From positions 1-62,836 of the forward strand of contig NZ_JAATJW010000009.1 in NCBI RefSeq assembly GCF_011800755.1: a stretch of 62,836 nt of DNA. Reading direction: 5' to 3'. A program made the translations under genes and the position numbers. The notes beneath the pieces were generated by a model. It had not been told where the DNA came from. It made no database searches and was given only the letters and a program-made list of their open reading frames with translations. Positions 1-10,096 of this stretch are shown one piece after another. Position 1 is the stretch's first letter; every line of letters starts with the position of its first letter. This DNA is from Listeria valentina (GTDB taxonomy: Bacteria > Bacillota > Bacilli > Lactobacillales > Listeriaceae).

Positions 1-115
1 ATTCCCAGCTAGTTTTATTCTAAGCTGGTTAGAATATATGTATAAGCTAACAACAAGCAAAACTTTTTCATTTTCTTTCTCCCAAAAGAATGAAAATCCC
101 AAAACTCCCTTTTTG

Positions 116-154
116 ATCGATGCGGTTTACTCTCTTTTCCGCATCGATTTTTTT
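116..154 (+). terminator. Terminator of the gene upstream of the window
   Basis: A perfect 10-bp stem (116-125 with 139-148) is followed by a run of seven T. It closes a transcript entering from the left; no coding sequence of that gene is visible here. Confidence 0.75.
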
Positions 155-250
155 GTGTCTGGTATTTGAGAGTGGAAATGAGGACTAGGCGTATCAAACT
201 CGCCGTAAATGGCTTAGGGAGGATTGCTCGGTAAAGCGCTTTCCTTTTTT

Positions 251-289
251 GCAAAAACTAGCGTAAAGTTGCTTAGTTTTTGCTATAAT
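251..289 (+). promoter_or_regulatory. folP operon promoter with overlapping 10-bp inverted repeat
   Basis: TATAAT at 284-289 is preceded by TGC, an extended -10; no good -35 is seen. A perfect inverted repeat (GCAAAAACTA at 251-260, TAGTTTTTGC at 274-283, 13-nt loop) fills the region just upstream of the -10. It could be a repressor operator. The promoter call is firm; the operator is inference. Confidence 0.6.
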
Positions 290-307
290 AACGATGAGGT
301 GAGCGGA

Positions 308-1132
308 ATGAAAAAAATGTGGGCCAAAGATCACCCAAGTATGGTGATGGGAATTTTAAACATGACTCCAGATTCGTTTTCTGATGGAGGAAAATACATA
401 GAGCTTGAAAAAGCTGTTGAACATGCCGTTCAAATGGCGGATGATGGCGCAGAAATTATTGATATTGGTGCCATTTCAACAAGACCAGGTCATGAACCAG
501 TTTCTGCGGACGATGAAAGAAAGCGTCTTTTGCCTGCAGTTCGAGCGGTTCGAGCAGCGCTTCCAGATATTTGGATCTCTGTGGATACTTGGCGAAGTGA
601 AGTGGCTGAGGAAGCGGTTCTTGCTGGCGCTGATTTTTTGAACGATCAGTGGGGCGCAAGGTTTGATCCGCGGATGGCAGATGTGGCGGCCAAGTATCAA
701 ATTCCAATTTGCTTGATGCATAATCGTAAGGACCAAGCGTATACAAATTTTATGGAAAATGTGAAGGAAGACTTGCTGGAAAGTATTCAGATTTGTAAGG
801 ATGCAGGTGTTTCGGATGAGCTTATTATTCTTGATCCTGGTTTTGGCTTTGTGAAAACTAAAAATCAAAATCTCGAAGTTTTGCGTCGTGTGGATGAGCT
901 CGTAGATTTGGGTTATGAAGTGCTTCTTGGAACAAGCAGGAAAGGGACGATCGGATGGGTGCTAGATCTTCCGTCAGACGAGCGCGTGGAAGGTACGGGA
1001 GCCACGGTAGTTTATGGAGTTACAAAAGGTTGCTCGATTGTGCGTGTGCACGATGTGTTGCCGATTGCTCGGATGGTTAAAATGACGGATGCGATCACTG
1101 GGAAAGTAGTTTTGGATGAGGAGAAGGGATGA
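308..1132 (+). CDS. folP: Dihydropteroate synthase
   Basis: Condenses 6-hydroxymethyl-dihydropterin diphosphate with p-aminobenzoate to give dihydropteroate in cytosolic folate synthesis; it is the sulfonamide target. The 274-residue product has the family start GILNMTPDSFSDGG, the DIGAISTRPG segment that binds pterin, and the LGTSRKG motif near the C-terminus. An in-frame TTG at 224 would add 28 residues, but ATG 308 is preferred: it has a GAGGTG ribosome site six bases upstream, and the longer form would overlap the promoter. It overlaps folB by four bases (ATGA) and heads folP-folB-folK-dusB, the order seen in Listeria and Bacillus. Confidence 0.95.
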   Translation: MKKMWAKDHPSMVMGILNMTPDSFSDGGKYIELEKAVEHAVQMADDGAEIIDIGAISTRPGHEPVSADDERKRLLPAVRAVRAALPDIWISVDTWRSEVAEEAVLAGADFLNDQWGARFDPRMADVAAKYQIPICLMHNRKDQAYTNFMENVKEDLLESIQICKDAGVSDELIILDPGFGFVKTKNQNLEVLRRVDELVDLGYEVLLGTSRKGTIGWVLDLPSDERVEGTGATVVYGVTKGCSIVRVHDVLPIARMVKMTDAITGKVVLDEEKG

Positions 1133-1503
1133 AAACATTGGATAAAATTTATATGAATGAACTGAGTTTTTATGGGTATCATGGTGTTTTGCCGGAGGAA
1201 AACAAGTTGGGACAAACATTTCAAATTTCACTTGTTTTGCATCTGTCGACGAAGAAGGCAGGGGAAACGGATAGCGTGGAAGATACGGTGAGCTACGCGG
1301 ATGTGTATGAGACGGTGAAGGCAGTTGTGGAAGGGAAGCGGTTTAAGCTGATCGAAGCTGTAGCAGAGACTATTGCGTCGGAGGTTTTGGCGGGCTATCC
1401 ACTTCTTTCGCGGGTAACTGTCAAAGTGGTGAAGCCGAACCCGCCGATTCCTGGCCATTATCATTCGGTTGCGGTGGAAATTGAACGGGAGCGTGCTTTG
1501 TGA
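1129..1503 (+). CDS. folB: Dihydroneopterin aldolase
   Basis: Cleaves 7,8-dihydroneopterin to 6-hydroxymethyl-dihydropterin and glycolaldehyde, the step before FolK. The 124-residue length is typical for the octameric aldolase. The N-terminus MNELSFYGYHGVLPEE and the C-terminal VVKPNPPIPGHYHSVAVEIER are the conserved ends, including the glutamate that binds the pterin and the lysine of the VKVVKPNPP strand. Start and stop overlap folP and folK, so translation is probably coupled through the operon. Confidence 0.95.
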   Translation: MKTLDKIYMNELSFYGYHGVLPEENKLGQTFQISLVLHLSTKKAGETDSVEDTVSYADVYETVKAVVEGKRFKLIEAVAETIASEVLAGYPLLSRVTVKVVKPNPPIPGHYHSVAVEIERERAL

Positions 1504-1970
1504 TGAAGACGGCTTATCTTTCGCTTGGAACAAATATGGGGGATCGCCTGCAAAATTTGATGGATGCTGTGCAAATGCTAGCGGCGTCAAGCGGAATTTC
1601 TGTTATAAAGGTTTCGAGTGTTTATCAGACGGATCCGGTTGGTTATGAAGATCAGGATATCTTTTTTAATATTGCGGTTGAAGTTGCGACAAGTCTTTCA
1701 CCAGATGAATTGCTTGATCGTTGTCTTGCAATTGAGCTTGAACTAGGACGTGTTCGTTTGTTCAAGTGGGGGCCGCGCTTGATTGATATTGATGTTTTGT
1801 TGTATGAAGATGTTGTGATGGATACGGAAAAGCTTAAAATCCCACATCCTTATATGAAAGAGCGTGCGTTTGTCATGATTCCTTTGCGAGAAATTGCTGA
1901 ATCTGTGGCTCTTAACTATTGGTGCGAGGATTTGATTGCTGGGCAAACGGTTTTAAAAACAGATTTTTAA
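1503..1970 (+). CDS. folK: 2-amino-4-hydroxy-6-hydroxymethyldihydropteridine pyrophosphokinase
   Basis: Transfers pyrophosphate from ATP to 6-hydroxymethyl-dihydropterin, giving the FolP substrate. The 155-residue protein shows SLGTNMGDR at the N-terminus, the metal- and ATP-binding GPRLIDIDVLLYED block, and IPHPYMKERAFVMIPL. ATG 1503 overlaps the folB stop codon; a GTG three bases earlier is the alternative start. About 100 bp separate it from dusB, with a possible new promoter there. Confidence 0.95.
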   Translation: MKTAYLSLGTNMGDRLQNLMDAVQMLAASSGISVIKVSSVYQTDPVGYEDQDIFFNIAVEVATSLSPDELLDRCLAIELELGRVRLFKWGPRLIDIDVLLYEDVVMDTEKLKIPHPYMKERAFVMIPLREIAESVALNYWCEDLIAGQTVLKTDF

Positions 1971-1990
1971 GTAAAACTGTGAAAAATGGC

Positions 1991-2018
1991 TTGCGAATCT
2001 TTAAATCTGTGTTAACAT
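1991..2018 (+). promoter_or_regulatory. Possible dusB promoter
   Basis: TTGCGA (1991-1996) and TAACAT (2013-2018) are 16 bp apart in the folK-dusB gap. The match is moderate and readthrough from the fol operon is equally possible. Confidence 0.4.
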
Positions 2019-2068
2019 ATCACTAGCGCATGAATAAGGAATTTTTTGGAAAAGGAAGGGGTTTTTAA

Positions 2069-3064
2069 ATGTTTCAAATTGGTGATGTGGAGATTAAGAA
2101 TCGTGTGGTTGTTGCACCGATGGCCGGCATTTCAAACTCTGCGTTTAGGCTTACGGTAAAAGAATTTGGTGCAGGCCTTGTTTGCTGTGAAATGATCAGC
2201 GACAAAGGGATTGCTTACCGCAACAAGAAAACAATTGATATGCTTTATATAGATGAGCGTGAAAAGCCGCTTAGTTTGCAAATTTTTGGTGGTGAAAAAG
2301 AAACGCTTGTTGAAGCAGCAAAATTCGTTGCTGAGAATACGACCGCAGATATTATAGATATCAACATGGGTTGCCCAGTGAATAAAATTATTAAGTGTGA
2401 AGCTGGGGCGAAGTGGCTGCTTGATCCGAATAAAGTGCACGATATGGTCAAAGCGGTTGTGGAAGCCGTGGATAAACCTGTGACGGTTAAAATGCGAATC
2501 GGCTGGGATGATGAACACGTCTTTGCAGTTGAAAATGCATTAGCTGCGGAAAGTGCAGGGGCATCGGCTGTTGCGATGCATGGCAGAACGCGTGTGCAAA
2601 TGTATGAAGGAAAAGCGAACTGGGATATTCTTCGTGATGTGAAGCAGGCCGTTAAGATTCCGTTTATCGGAAATGGCGATGTGAAGACGCCTGAAGATGC
2701 GAAGCGGATGCTTGAAGAGACAGGCGTTGATGGTGTTATGATCGGACGCGCGGCACTTGGCAATCCGTGGATGATTTACCGGACGGTGAAATATCTAGAA
2801 ACAGGCGAGCTTCTTCCTGAACCGGAACCGCGTGAAAAAATCGAAACGGCTTTGCTTCATCTTGACCGTCTCGTAGCTTTGAAAGGTGAAAATATTGCGG
2901 TTCGAGAATTTAGACAACATGCGGCTTACTATTTGAAAGGTGCTCGGGGAAGTACACGTGCAAAAGTCGCAGTTAACCAAGCAAGTGAAAAAGAAGAAAT
3001 GGGAAAAATTCTGCGTGATTTCGTTGCGCAATATGAGCAAAAAACGTTATCTAAGCAATCTTAA
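2069..3064 (+). CDS. dusB: tRNA-dihydrouridine synthase, DusB type
   Basis: FMN- and NADPH-dependent enzyme that reduces uridine to dihydrouridine in the D-loop of tRNA. The 331-residue protein shows the TIM-barrel Dus motifs in order: VVAPMAGISNSAFR near the start, INMGCPVNKI with the catalytic cysteine near residue 100, VKMRIGWD, AMHGRTRVQ and FIGNGDVKTPEDA with GVMIGRAALGNPW for phosphate/FMN binding. The 3' helical domain ends normally. It follows the fol genes and precedes lysS, as in other Listeria. ATG 2069 has a purine-rich ribosome site (AAGGAAGGGG). Confidence 0.95.
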   Translation: MFQIGDVEIKNRVVVAPMAGISNSAFRLTVKEFGAGLVCCEMISDKGIAYRNKKTIDMLYIDEREKPLSLQIFGGEKETLVEAAKFVAENTTADIIDINMGCPVNKIIKCEAGAKWLLDPNKVHDMVKAVVEAVDKPVTVKMRIGWDDEHVFAVENALAAESAGASAVAMHGRTRVQMYEGKANWDILRDVKQAVKIPFIGNGDVKTPEDAKRMLEETGVDGVMIGRAALGNPWMIYRTVKYLETGELLPEPEPREKIETALLHLDRLVALKGENIAVREFRQHAAYYLKGARGSTRAKVAVNQASEKEEMGKILRDFVAQYEQKTLSKQS

Positions 3065-3072
3065 TACGTGGG

Positions 3073-3108
3073 AAAGTTGTCTAAATTTAAATTTAGACAA
3101 CTTTTTTT
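3073..3108 (+). terminator. dusB terminator
   Basis: A perfect 32-bp palindrome (3073-3104) runs into T residues. It ends the fol-dus operon. Confidence 0.85.
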
Positions 3109-3178
3109 CGTTTTAGGCTAGAAAAAAGAGGAGGTTTAAGCGTATAATGGAAACATCTGTAGATATTGAAAAGAATAG

Positions 3179-4684
<1,506 letters not shown>

Positions 4685-4724
4685 TACGATTTAGGCGGCT
4701 CTTGCAGGTTTAAAGTTCGTGTGC

Positions 4725-4752
4725 TTGCGCTTCTAAATTTTGCTGTTATAAT
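4725..4752 (+). promoter_or_regulatory. cysE-cysS promoter
   Basis: TTGCGC (4725-4730) and TATAAT (4747-4752), 16-bp spacer, directly upstream of the T-box leader. Confidence 0.75.
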
Positions 4753-4764
4753 AAAGGTATTCAA

Positions 4765-5004
4765 ATGAACGAAAACGTAGATGGGAAGAAGTACAAAGCG
4801 GGGAACTTAAAGAGAGAGTCCGGTGAGCTGGGAAGGACTTAGTGAAACGACTTTGGAAATGCATCCTGGAGTTCTTGCGGGAAATGAAGTATCGCAAGAC
4901 GGCGCAGGCCGTTAAAACTAGTAATGAGGTGGGGCTTTTTTGAGAAAAGCTCAATCAGAGTGGAACCGCGCAAGGCGTCTCTGTTTTTATGGGGGCGCCT
5001 TTTT
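4765..5004 (+). ncRNA. T-box leader, cysteine specifier
   Basis: A tRNA-sensing riboswitch that lets transcription proceed into cysE when uncharged tRNA-Cys accumulates. Visible parts are the AGAGAG motif of stem I (about 4811-4816), the stem I apical sequence near 4826-4836, a TGC cysteine codon as specifier at 4860-4862 followed by A, the T-box TGGAACCGCG at 4961-4970, and a terminator stem at 4972-5001 with a T run. The Cys assignment fits the cysE and cysS genes behind it. Confidence 0.93.
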
Positions 5005-5064
5005 GTTTTGAATAAATGTTCGTTTGATAGGAGTCAGCAAAAGAGGGATCTAGGAGGAAACGAC

Positions 5065-5691
5065 ATGGTATGGAAAGTTAAGGAGGATTTGCGTGCGATT
5101 ATGAAAAATGACCCAGCAACGCGAAGTTATGTGGATGCGTTTTTCACAAATGCGGGTGTTCATGCCATTTGGGCATATCGGTTGGCTCATTTTTTCTACA
5201 AGCGCAAGTTGATACTTTTTTCAAAAATCATTTCGCAAGTAGCGCGATTTTTAACGAATATTGAAATCCACCCGGGAGCAGAACTTGGTAGACGTTTATT
5301 TATTGATCACGGGGCTGGTGTCGTTATTGGGGAAACTGTGGAGCTTGGAACGGATGTAGTGCTATTTCATGGTGTAACACTTGGCGGAACGGGGAAACAT
5401 ACGGGTAAGAGGCATCCAACGGTGAAAAATGGTGCGATGATTTCAGCTGGTGTGAAAGTGCTCGGTCCGGTGACGATCGGCGAAGAATCAAAAATTGGTG
5501 CGGGAGCAGTGGTCTTAAAAGATATTCCGCCTTATGCAACAGTAGTTGGGATTCCAGCTAAAGTGGTCAGGATTAATGGGAAATCTGTGGGACATGCTGA
5601 GCCGAATCTGGAAAATTTATATGAACGCATTGAAGTGCTAGAACGAAAATTAGCTCAATATGAGGAGAAAAAGGAGTCGATGGATAAATGA
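5065..5691 (+). CDS. cysE: Serine O-acetyltransferase
   Basis: Acetylates L-serine with acetyl-CoA, the first step of cysteine synthesis. The 208-residue protein has an alpha-helical N-terminal part and left-handed beta-helix hexapeptide repeats ([55 protein letters not shown]). The C-terminal coiled segment ([18 protein letters not shown]) is like that of Bacillus and Listeria CysE. An upstream in-frame start at 4924 lies inside the T-box, so ATG 5065 with TAGGAGG is chosen. Overlaps cysS by four bases. Confidence 0.95.
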   Translation: MVWKVKEDLRAIMKNDPATRSYVDAFFTNAGVHAIWAYRLAHFFYKRKLILFSKIISQVARFLTNIEIHPGAELGRRLFIDHGAGVVIGETVELGTDVVLFHGVTLGGTGKHTGKRHPTVKNGAMISAGVKVLGPVTIGEESKIGAGAVVLKDIPPYATVVGIPAKVVRINGKSVGHAEPNLENLYERIEVLERKLAQYEEKKESMDK

Positions 5692-7103
5692 CTTTGCAGA
5701 TTTATAACACGTTGACGCGCGAGAAGGAAGCTTTTAAGCCGATTGAAGCTGGAAAAGTAAAAATGTACGTATGTGGTCCAACGGTGTATAACTACATTCA
5801 CATTGGGAATGCTCGTCCAATCATTGTGTTTGATACAGTGCGTCGCTATCTCACTTACCGAGGTTATAATGTGGATTTTGCTTCGAATTTTACGGATGTG
5901 GATGATAAACTGATTCGGGCTGCGGAGGAATTGAAGCTTACTGTTCCAGAAGTGGCAGATAAATTTATTGGCGCATACTTTGATGATGTTGATCAATTAA
6001 ATGTTGCCAAAGCCACTGTGAATCCGCGTGTTACGGAAAATATGGATGATATTATTATGTTTATTTCTGCGCTGATTGAAAAAGGTTTTGCCTACGAATC
6101 TGGCGGCGATGTTTACTACCGGACGCGAAAATTTGCTGATTATGGTAAGCTCTCGCATCAGCCGATTGAAGAGTTGCGCCACGGTGCGCGTGTTGAAACA
6201 AATGAACTAAAAGAAGAACAATTGGATTTTACGCTGTGGAAAAAAGCTAAGCCGGGTGAAATTTACTGGAAAAGTCCTTTTGGAAATGGACGTCCTGGTT
6301 GGCACATTGAATGCTCGACGCTTGCGAAGAAATATCTAGGAGATACGATAGATATTCATGCTGGAGGTCAAGATTTGATTTTTCCACATCACGAAGATGA
6401 AATTGCGCAGTCGGAGGCTTTAACGGGACACACGTTTGCTAATTACTGGATGCATAATGGCTTTTTAAACATTGACGGCGAGAAAATGTCGAAGTCGCTT
6501 GGCAATTTTATTACGCTACATGATCTTCTCAAAGAAGTTGACCCAAATGTGATTCGCTTTTTCATGCTTTCTGTTCATTATCGCCGACCGATTTCACTTA
6601 GCGATGCTACGCTTAGCGATGCTGCAAATGGCCTAGAACGTCTGCAAACGGCTTATCAAAATTTGAAATATCGCCTTGAAACGATGGATGAGGATCACTT
6701 TGAACCAGAGCATCAAGATGAGTGGCTCGAACAATTAACGGAATTGAAACAGCAATTTGAATCGGAAATGGATGACGATTTTAATACGGCAAATGCTATT
6801 ACAGCTTTTTATGAGCTCGCGAAGCGTTCCAATATTTATTTAGCGCGTGACAAAGTCTCGGTAACGGTTCTCCGTGAGTTCTTGAGTATGTTACAGCTCT
6901 TTGCGAATGTATTAGGGATTAAATTGGAACAAGTGACTGTTTCTGGGCTGGAAGACGCGGAAATTGATGCGTTGATCGAGGAACGACTCCAAGCAAGAAA
7001 TGAGCGGGACTTTGCTCGTGCGGATGAAATTCGTGATTTGTTGAAGGAAAAGAATATTATCTTGGAAGATACGGCGCACGGAACGCGCTGGAAACGGGGT
7101 TAA
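5688..7103 (+). CDS. cysS: Cysteinyl-tRNA synthetase
   Basis: Charges tRNA-Cys. Class I synthetase of 471 residues with the HIGH-like signature YIHIGNARP near residue 35, zinc ligands in CGPTVYN, GWHIECS and the HHEDE region, and KMSKSLGNF near residue 270. It is translationally coupled to cysE and shares the T-box, so cysteine starvation raises both synthesis of cysteine and its charging. Confidence 0.96.
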   Translation: MTLQIYNTLTREKEAFKPIEAGKVKMYVCGPTVYNYIHIGNARPIIVFDTVRRYLTYRGYNVDFASNFTDVDDKLIRAAEELKLTVPEVADKFIGAYFDDVDQLNVAKATVNPRVTENMDDIIMFISALIEKGFAYESGGDVYYRTRKFADYGKLSHQPIEELRHGARVETNELKEEQLDFTLWKKAKPGEIYWKSPFGNGRPGWHIECSTLAKKYLGDTIDIHAGGQDLIFPHHEDEIAQSEALTGHTFANYWMHNGFLNIDGEKMSKSLGNFITLHDLLKEVDPNVIRFFMLSVHYRRPISLSDATLSDAANGLERLQTAYQNLKYRLETMDEDHFEPEHQDEWLEQLTELKQQFESEMDDDFNTANAITAFYELAKRSNIYLARDKVSVTVLREFLSMLQLFANVLGIKLEQVTVSGLEDAEIDALIEERLQARNERDFARADEIRDLLKEKNIILEDTAHGTRWKRG

Positions 7104-7106
7104 GCG

Positions 7107-7523
7107 ATGCCTCGAGTGAAAGATTATAAACAGTTAAATGGCTTGACGCTTGCGTATATGGGCGATGCGGTGTATGAAAAATATATTCGTGAGCATTTGC
7201 TTGTGTCAGGAAAAACAAAGCCAAATCAACTTCATAAGACGGCAACAAAATATGTTTCTGCAAAGGGACAAGCAAGGGTTTTAACCAGACTTTTAGAGCA
7301 AGGATTTTTGACGGAAGAAGAGGAAGCGGTCTATCGGCGTGGTCGAAATGCAAAATCGCATTCGGCTCCTAAAAATACGGATCTTGCGACTTATAATTTA
7401 TCGACAGCTTTCGAGGCTGTGATTGGCTATTTATATTTAGGTGAAGAGGAAAGTCGACTTGAGGAATGGCTGCTTTTGGCAGTGCAAATGATTGAGGAGG
7501 AGAATCTGGATGGCAAAAAATGA
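7107..7523 (+). CDS. mrnC: Mini-ribonuclease III
   Basis: RNase III-like dimeric enzyme that matures 23S rRNA ends but lacks a double-stranded RNA-binding domain. The 138-residue length fits Mini-III. Catalytic acidic motifs are seen in [16 protein letters not shown] near the start and in [14 protein letters not shown] near the end. The gene starts three bases after cysS and overlaps the start of rlmB. Confidence 0.92.
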   Translation: MPRVKDYKQLNGLTLAYMGDAVYEKYIREHLLVSGKTKPNQLHKTATKYVSAKGQARVLTRLLEQGFLTEEEEAVYRRGRNAKSHSAPKNTDLATYNLSTAFEAVIGYLYLGEEESRLEEWLLLAVQMIEEENLDGKK

Positions 7524-8259
7524 AGATTGGATTGGTGGACGAAATCCGGTTCTCGAAGCGCTGCGCTCAGGACGGGAAATTCAACAAATTTTAGTTGCAG
7601 AGGGCTCAAATAAAGGTGTGATGCAACAAGTGGTTCGTCTTGCAAAGGAAAGAAAAATTGATGTACGCTTTGTGCCAAAAGTGAAAATTGACAAGGTCGC
7701 AGAAGGTGCTCACCAAGGTGTTGCGGCGCAGGTGGCAGCTTATCATTATTATGAATTGGATGATTTGTTTAAACGCGCAGAAGAAAAGGGCGAGCAACCA
7801 TTTTTTATTATTTTGGACGAGCTTGAAGATCCGCACAACTTAGGTTCGATTATGAGAACTGCAGATGCGGTTGGCGCGCACGGAATTATTATTCCAAAAA
7901 GGCGTTCTGTTAGTTTGACGCAAACGGTTGCCAAAGCATCTACTGGAGCGATTGAATATATTCCCGTTGTGCGAGTGACGAATATTTCGCAAACGATGGA
8001 AGAGTTGCAGAAACGCGGCTTGTGGATTTTTGGGACAGATGCGTCTGGCAGCAGTGACTATCGTACGATGGATGCGGAGCTTGCTCTTGCGCTTGTGATC
8101 GGGAGTGAAGGGAAAGGGATGAGTCGCTTGGTTCGTGAGAAGTGTGACTTTCTAATTCATTTACCGATGATAGGAAAAGTAACGTCGCTTAATGCCTCTG
8201 TTGCTGCAAGTCTTTTGATGTACGAAGTTTATCGCAAGCGGAATCCGTTGGAGAGTTGA
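7510..8259 (+). CDS. rlmB: 23S rRNA (guanosine-2'-O)-methyltransferase RlmB family
   Basis: SpoU-type SAM-dependent 2'-O-methyltransferase of 249 residues. N-terminal L30e-like RNA-binding part (about 1-75) is followed by the knotted catalytic domain with [29 protein letters not shown] and IPMIG-like [22 protein letters not shown] 7510 after GAGGAGG is preferred to an in-frame TTG at 7492 that lies before the ribosome site. It overlaps the end of mrnC by 14 bp. Confidence 0.92.
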   Translation: MAKNEDWIGGRNPVLEALRSGREIQQILVAEGSNKGVMQQVVRLAKERKIDVRFVPKVKIDKVAEGAHQGVAAQVAAYHYYELDDLFKRAEEKGEQPFFIILDELEDPHNLGSIMRTADAVGAHGIIIPKRRSVSLTQTVAKASTGAIEYIPVVRVTNISQTMEELQKRGLWIFGTDASGSSDYRTMDAELALALVIGSEGKGMSRLVREKCDFLIHLPMIGKVTSLNASVAASLLMYEVYRKRNPLES

Positions 8260-8263
8260 AATA

Positions 8264-8776
8264 ATGAGACGGATACTACTTGTTGATGGCTATAATGTCA
8301 TTGGTGCTTGGCCAAACTTAAGTCGTTTGAAGGATTATGATCTTGAGTCGGCTAGGAACATGCTGATTGAACTAATGGCTGAATATCAAAGCTATTCAGG
8401 TTATCAGGTTGTTGTTGTGTTTGATGCACAGTATGTTCGGGGTATTAAAAGAAAGCTTCGTCAAAATAATATTGATGTGATTTTTACGAAGGAAGATGAA
8501 ACTGCGGATGAGTATATTGAACGCAAGGCTGTAGAATGGAAGAATGCCAAAACGCAAATTATGGTTGCAACGAGTGATTATGCAGAACAATGGGCCATTT
8601 TTGGACAAGGGGCACTTCGGATTTCGTCACGAGAACTCTTTTTTGAAATTCAAGAAATGGGGCGGGATATTGATAAGAAAATCAAAAGTATCCAGGAAGA
8701 AAAGCCAAAATCAAAACTAAATTTGGATTCTGAAGTGATTGAGCAGTTAGAAAACTGGCGAAGAGGCGAAAAATAG
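8264..8776 (+). CDS. rae1: NYN-domain ribosome-associated endoribonuclease (YacP/Rae1)
   Basis: Homologue of Bacillus YacP (Rae1), an A-site mRNA endonuclease on the ribosome. The 170-residue protein has the PIN/NYN nuclease start ILLVDGYNVIGAWP with the catalytic aspartate, then VVVFDAQYV, KEDETADEYIE and MVATSDYAEQ acidic motifs, and a basic C-terminal tail. Position between rlmB and sigH is as in Bacillus and Listeria. The activity is inferred from the Bacillus protein. Confidence 0.88.
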   Translation: MRRILLVDGYNVIGAWPNLSRLKDYDLESARNMLIELMAEYQSYSGYQVVVVFDAQYVRGIKRKLRQNNIDVIFTKEDETADEYIERKAVEWKNAKTQIMVATSDYAEQWAIFGQGALRISSRELFFEIQEMGRDIDKKIKSIQEEKPKSKLNLDSEVIEQLENWRRGEK

Positions 8777-8779
8777 TCG

Positions 8780-8809
8780 TTGACGGTAGAAGTTCTGCTT
8801 CGTTATAAT
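8780..8809 (+). promoter_or_regulatory. sigH promoter
   Basis: TTGACG (8780-8785) and TATAAT (8804-8809), 18-bp spacer, in the short gap before sigH. Confidence 0.7.
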
Positions 8810-8851
8810 AAGGCAACCTAAAAATCTTCTTACAAAGGAGCTTAGCCGACA

Positions 8852-9469
8852 TTGAAGCATGAAAATAATGAAGAACGTAATGAACTGGATTTGCTTGAAC
8901 TTGCTCGGGATGGAGATGCGGATGCGCTTGAATATTTCTTTTCAAAGTATCAGCCGGTGGTTTACTGGAAGGCTACGCAATATTTTTTGCAAGGAGCAGA
9001 ACGAGATGATTTGATTCAAGAAGCCATGATCGGCCTTTTTAAAGCGATTCGCGATTTTGATCCGGAAAAGGAAGCTTCTTTTAAATCGTTTGCCGAAATG
9101 TGCATTAATCGGCAATTGCTTTCGGCTGTGAAGCGCTCACTGCGAAAGAAAAACATGCCTCTTAATCAGTCGGTCTCGCTAGATACGCCACTTGCGTCGG
9201 ATGAAGATGTGGTTGACTGGACGTTAATAGATGTGATTTCAGAAAAGCAAGCGGAAACTCCGGAAGATTTCTTGATAAAAAATGAAGATTTGGCTCATGC
9301 GGTCAAAAAATTAGAACAAGTTACGAGTCCGTTTGAGAAAAAAGTTTTGCAGCAATATTTGGAAGGAAGAAGCTACCAAGAAATGGCTGAGAACTTCGAT
9401 GTGAAAGAAAAATCAATTGATAATGCTTTGCAGCGCATTAAAAGAAAAATGGGGCAGGAACTTTCTTGA
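8852..9469 (+). CDS. sigH: RNA polymerase sigma factor SigH
   Basis: Alternative sigma factor; in non-sporulating Listeria it is linked to competence genes and stress. The 205-residue protein has region 2 (DLIQEAMIGLFKAIRDFDPE, about 55-75) and a region 4 helix-turn-helix (RSYQEMAENFDVKEKSIDNA, about 172-191). The start is TTG 8852, preceded by AAAGGAG at about 11 bases; no in-frame ATG fits. Confidence 0.92.
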   Translation: MKHENNEERNELDLLELARDGDADALEYFFSKYQPVVYWKATQYFLQGAERDDLIQEAMIGLFKAIRDFDPEKEASFKSFAEMCINRQLLSAVKRSLRKKNMPLNQSVSLDTPLASDEDVVDWTLIDVISEKQAETPEDFLIKNEDLAHAVKKLEQVTSPFEKKVLQQYLEGRSYQEMAENFDVKEKSIDNALQRIKRKMGQELS

Positions 9470-9504
9470 GCAAAAACTGTAACAAAATCTTCACAGAATT
9501 GGGT

Positions 9505-9534
9505 TTGACGTTTGGGGGCAACTAGTGATATATT
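9505..9534 (+). promoter_or_regulatory. rpmG-secE promoter
   Basis: TTGACG (9505-9510) and TATATT (9529-9534), 18-bp spacer, about 65 bp before rpmG. Confidence 0.6.
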
Positions 9535-9600
9535 TATAAAGGTGAATAGTCTTCTTTGAAACACCACGTAGTGAAATAGTATCGGAGTTGAAAGAAGTCA

Positions 9601-9750
9601 ATGAAAAAGAAAACTTCACTTGCATGTAGCGAGTGTGGCTCAAGAAATTACACAGTAAGTGCCAGTGGATCAAATAAGCAGGTTCGATTAGAAGTGAAGA
9701 AGTTTTGCCGGCACTGTAATAAACACACTTTACATCGAGAAACGAAATAG
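9601..9750 (+). CDS. rpmG: 50S ribosomal protein L33 (zinc-ribbon form)
   Basis: A 49-residue ribosomal protein. Two CxxC pairs (ACSECG and FCRHCN) mark the zinc-binding C+ form of L33. It sits between sigH and secE as in Listeria. The ORF is short and complete, ending at 9750. Confidence 0.93.
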   Translation: MKKKTSLACSECGSRNYTVSASGSNKQVRLEVKKFCRHCNKHTLHRETK

Positions 9751-9771
9751 AGGTATTGGAGGTTTATAAGC

Positions 9772-9951
9772 ATGTCCGCAATTACGAGATTCTTTAAAAA
9801 TGTAGCGTCTGAAATGAGCAAAGTAACATGGCCGACGCGTCAAGAAATGGTGAAATATACGGTAACTGTAGTAATCACAGTTATTCTTTTTGCTGTCTTC
9901 TTCATGGTCTTAGATTTTGGAATTGAACAATTGATTCAACTTCTTATGTAA
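9772..9951 (+). CDS. secE: Preprotein translocase subunit SecE
   Basis: Single-span subunit of the SecYEG channel. The 59-residue product has the amphipathic [20 protein letters not shown] motif and one transmembrane helix (about 29-50). A TTGGAGG site precedes ATG 9772. Position before nusG is universal in Firmicutes. Confidence 0.95.
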   Translation: MSAITRFFKNVASEMSKVTWPTRQEMVKYTVTVVITVILFAVFFMVLDFGIEQLIQLLM

Positions 9952-9975
9952 AAGCTAGGATTTTTTTAAAAAGAA

Positions 9976-10018
9976 TGCTATAATACTACTTGAGCTAAAA
10001 CCCGATTGATGCGGGTTT
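9976..10018 (+). promoter_or_regulatory. nusG promoter and leader hairpin
   Basis: Extended -10 TGCTATAAT (9976-9984) lies in the secE-nusG gap. The transcript start (about 9991) is followed at once by a stem (9998-10004 with 10012-10018) and a T run, so the leader carries a terminator-like hairpin. It may attenuate nusG or end secE transcripts. Confidence 0.6.
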
Positions 10019-10096
10019 TTTGTTTTGAGAAAAATGAGTCTAAAGATAAATGATTAATTTGAAGGAGGAAGACAGCACAGGCTGTCAAAAAATGTG

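Noticed and set aside
231-244. Possible CcpA cre site before folP
   Set aside because: The core AAAGCGCTTT fits, but the outer bases do not match the consensus and the gene has no carbon-control logic.
2245-2763. 172-residue minus-strand frame inside dusB
   Set aside because: Antisense shadow of dusB with no motif, ribosome site or promoter.
4924-5064. 47-residue N-terminal extension of cysE
   Set aside because: It lies within the T-box antiterminator and terminator; the ATG at 5065 has the ribosome site.
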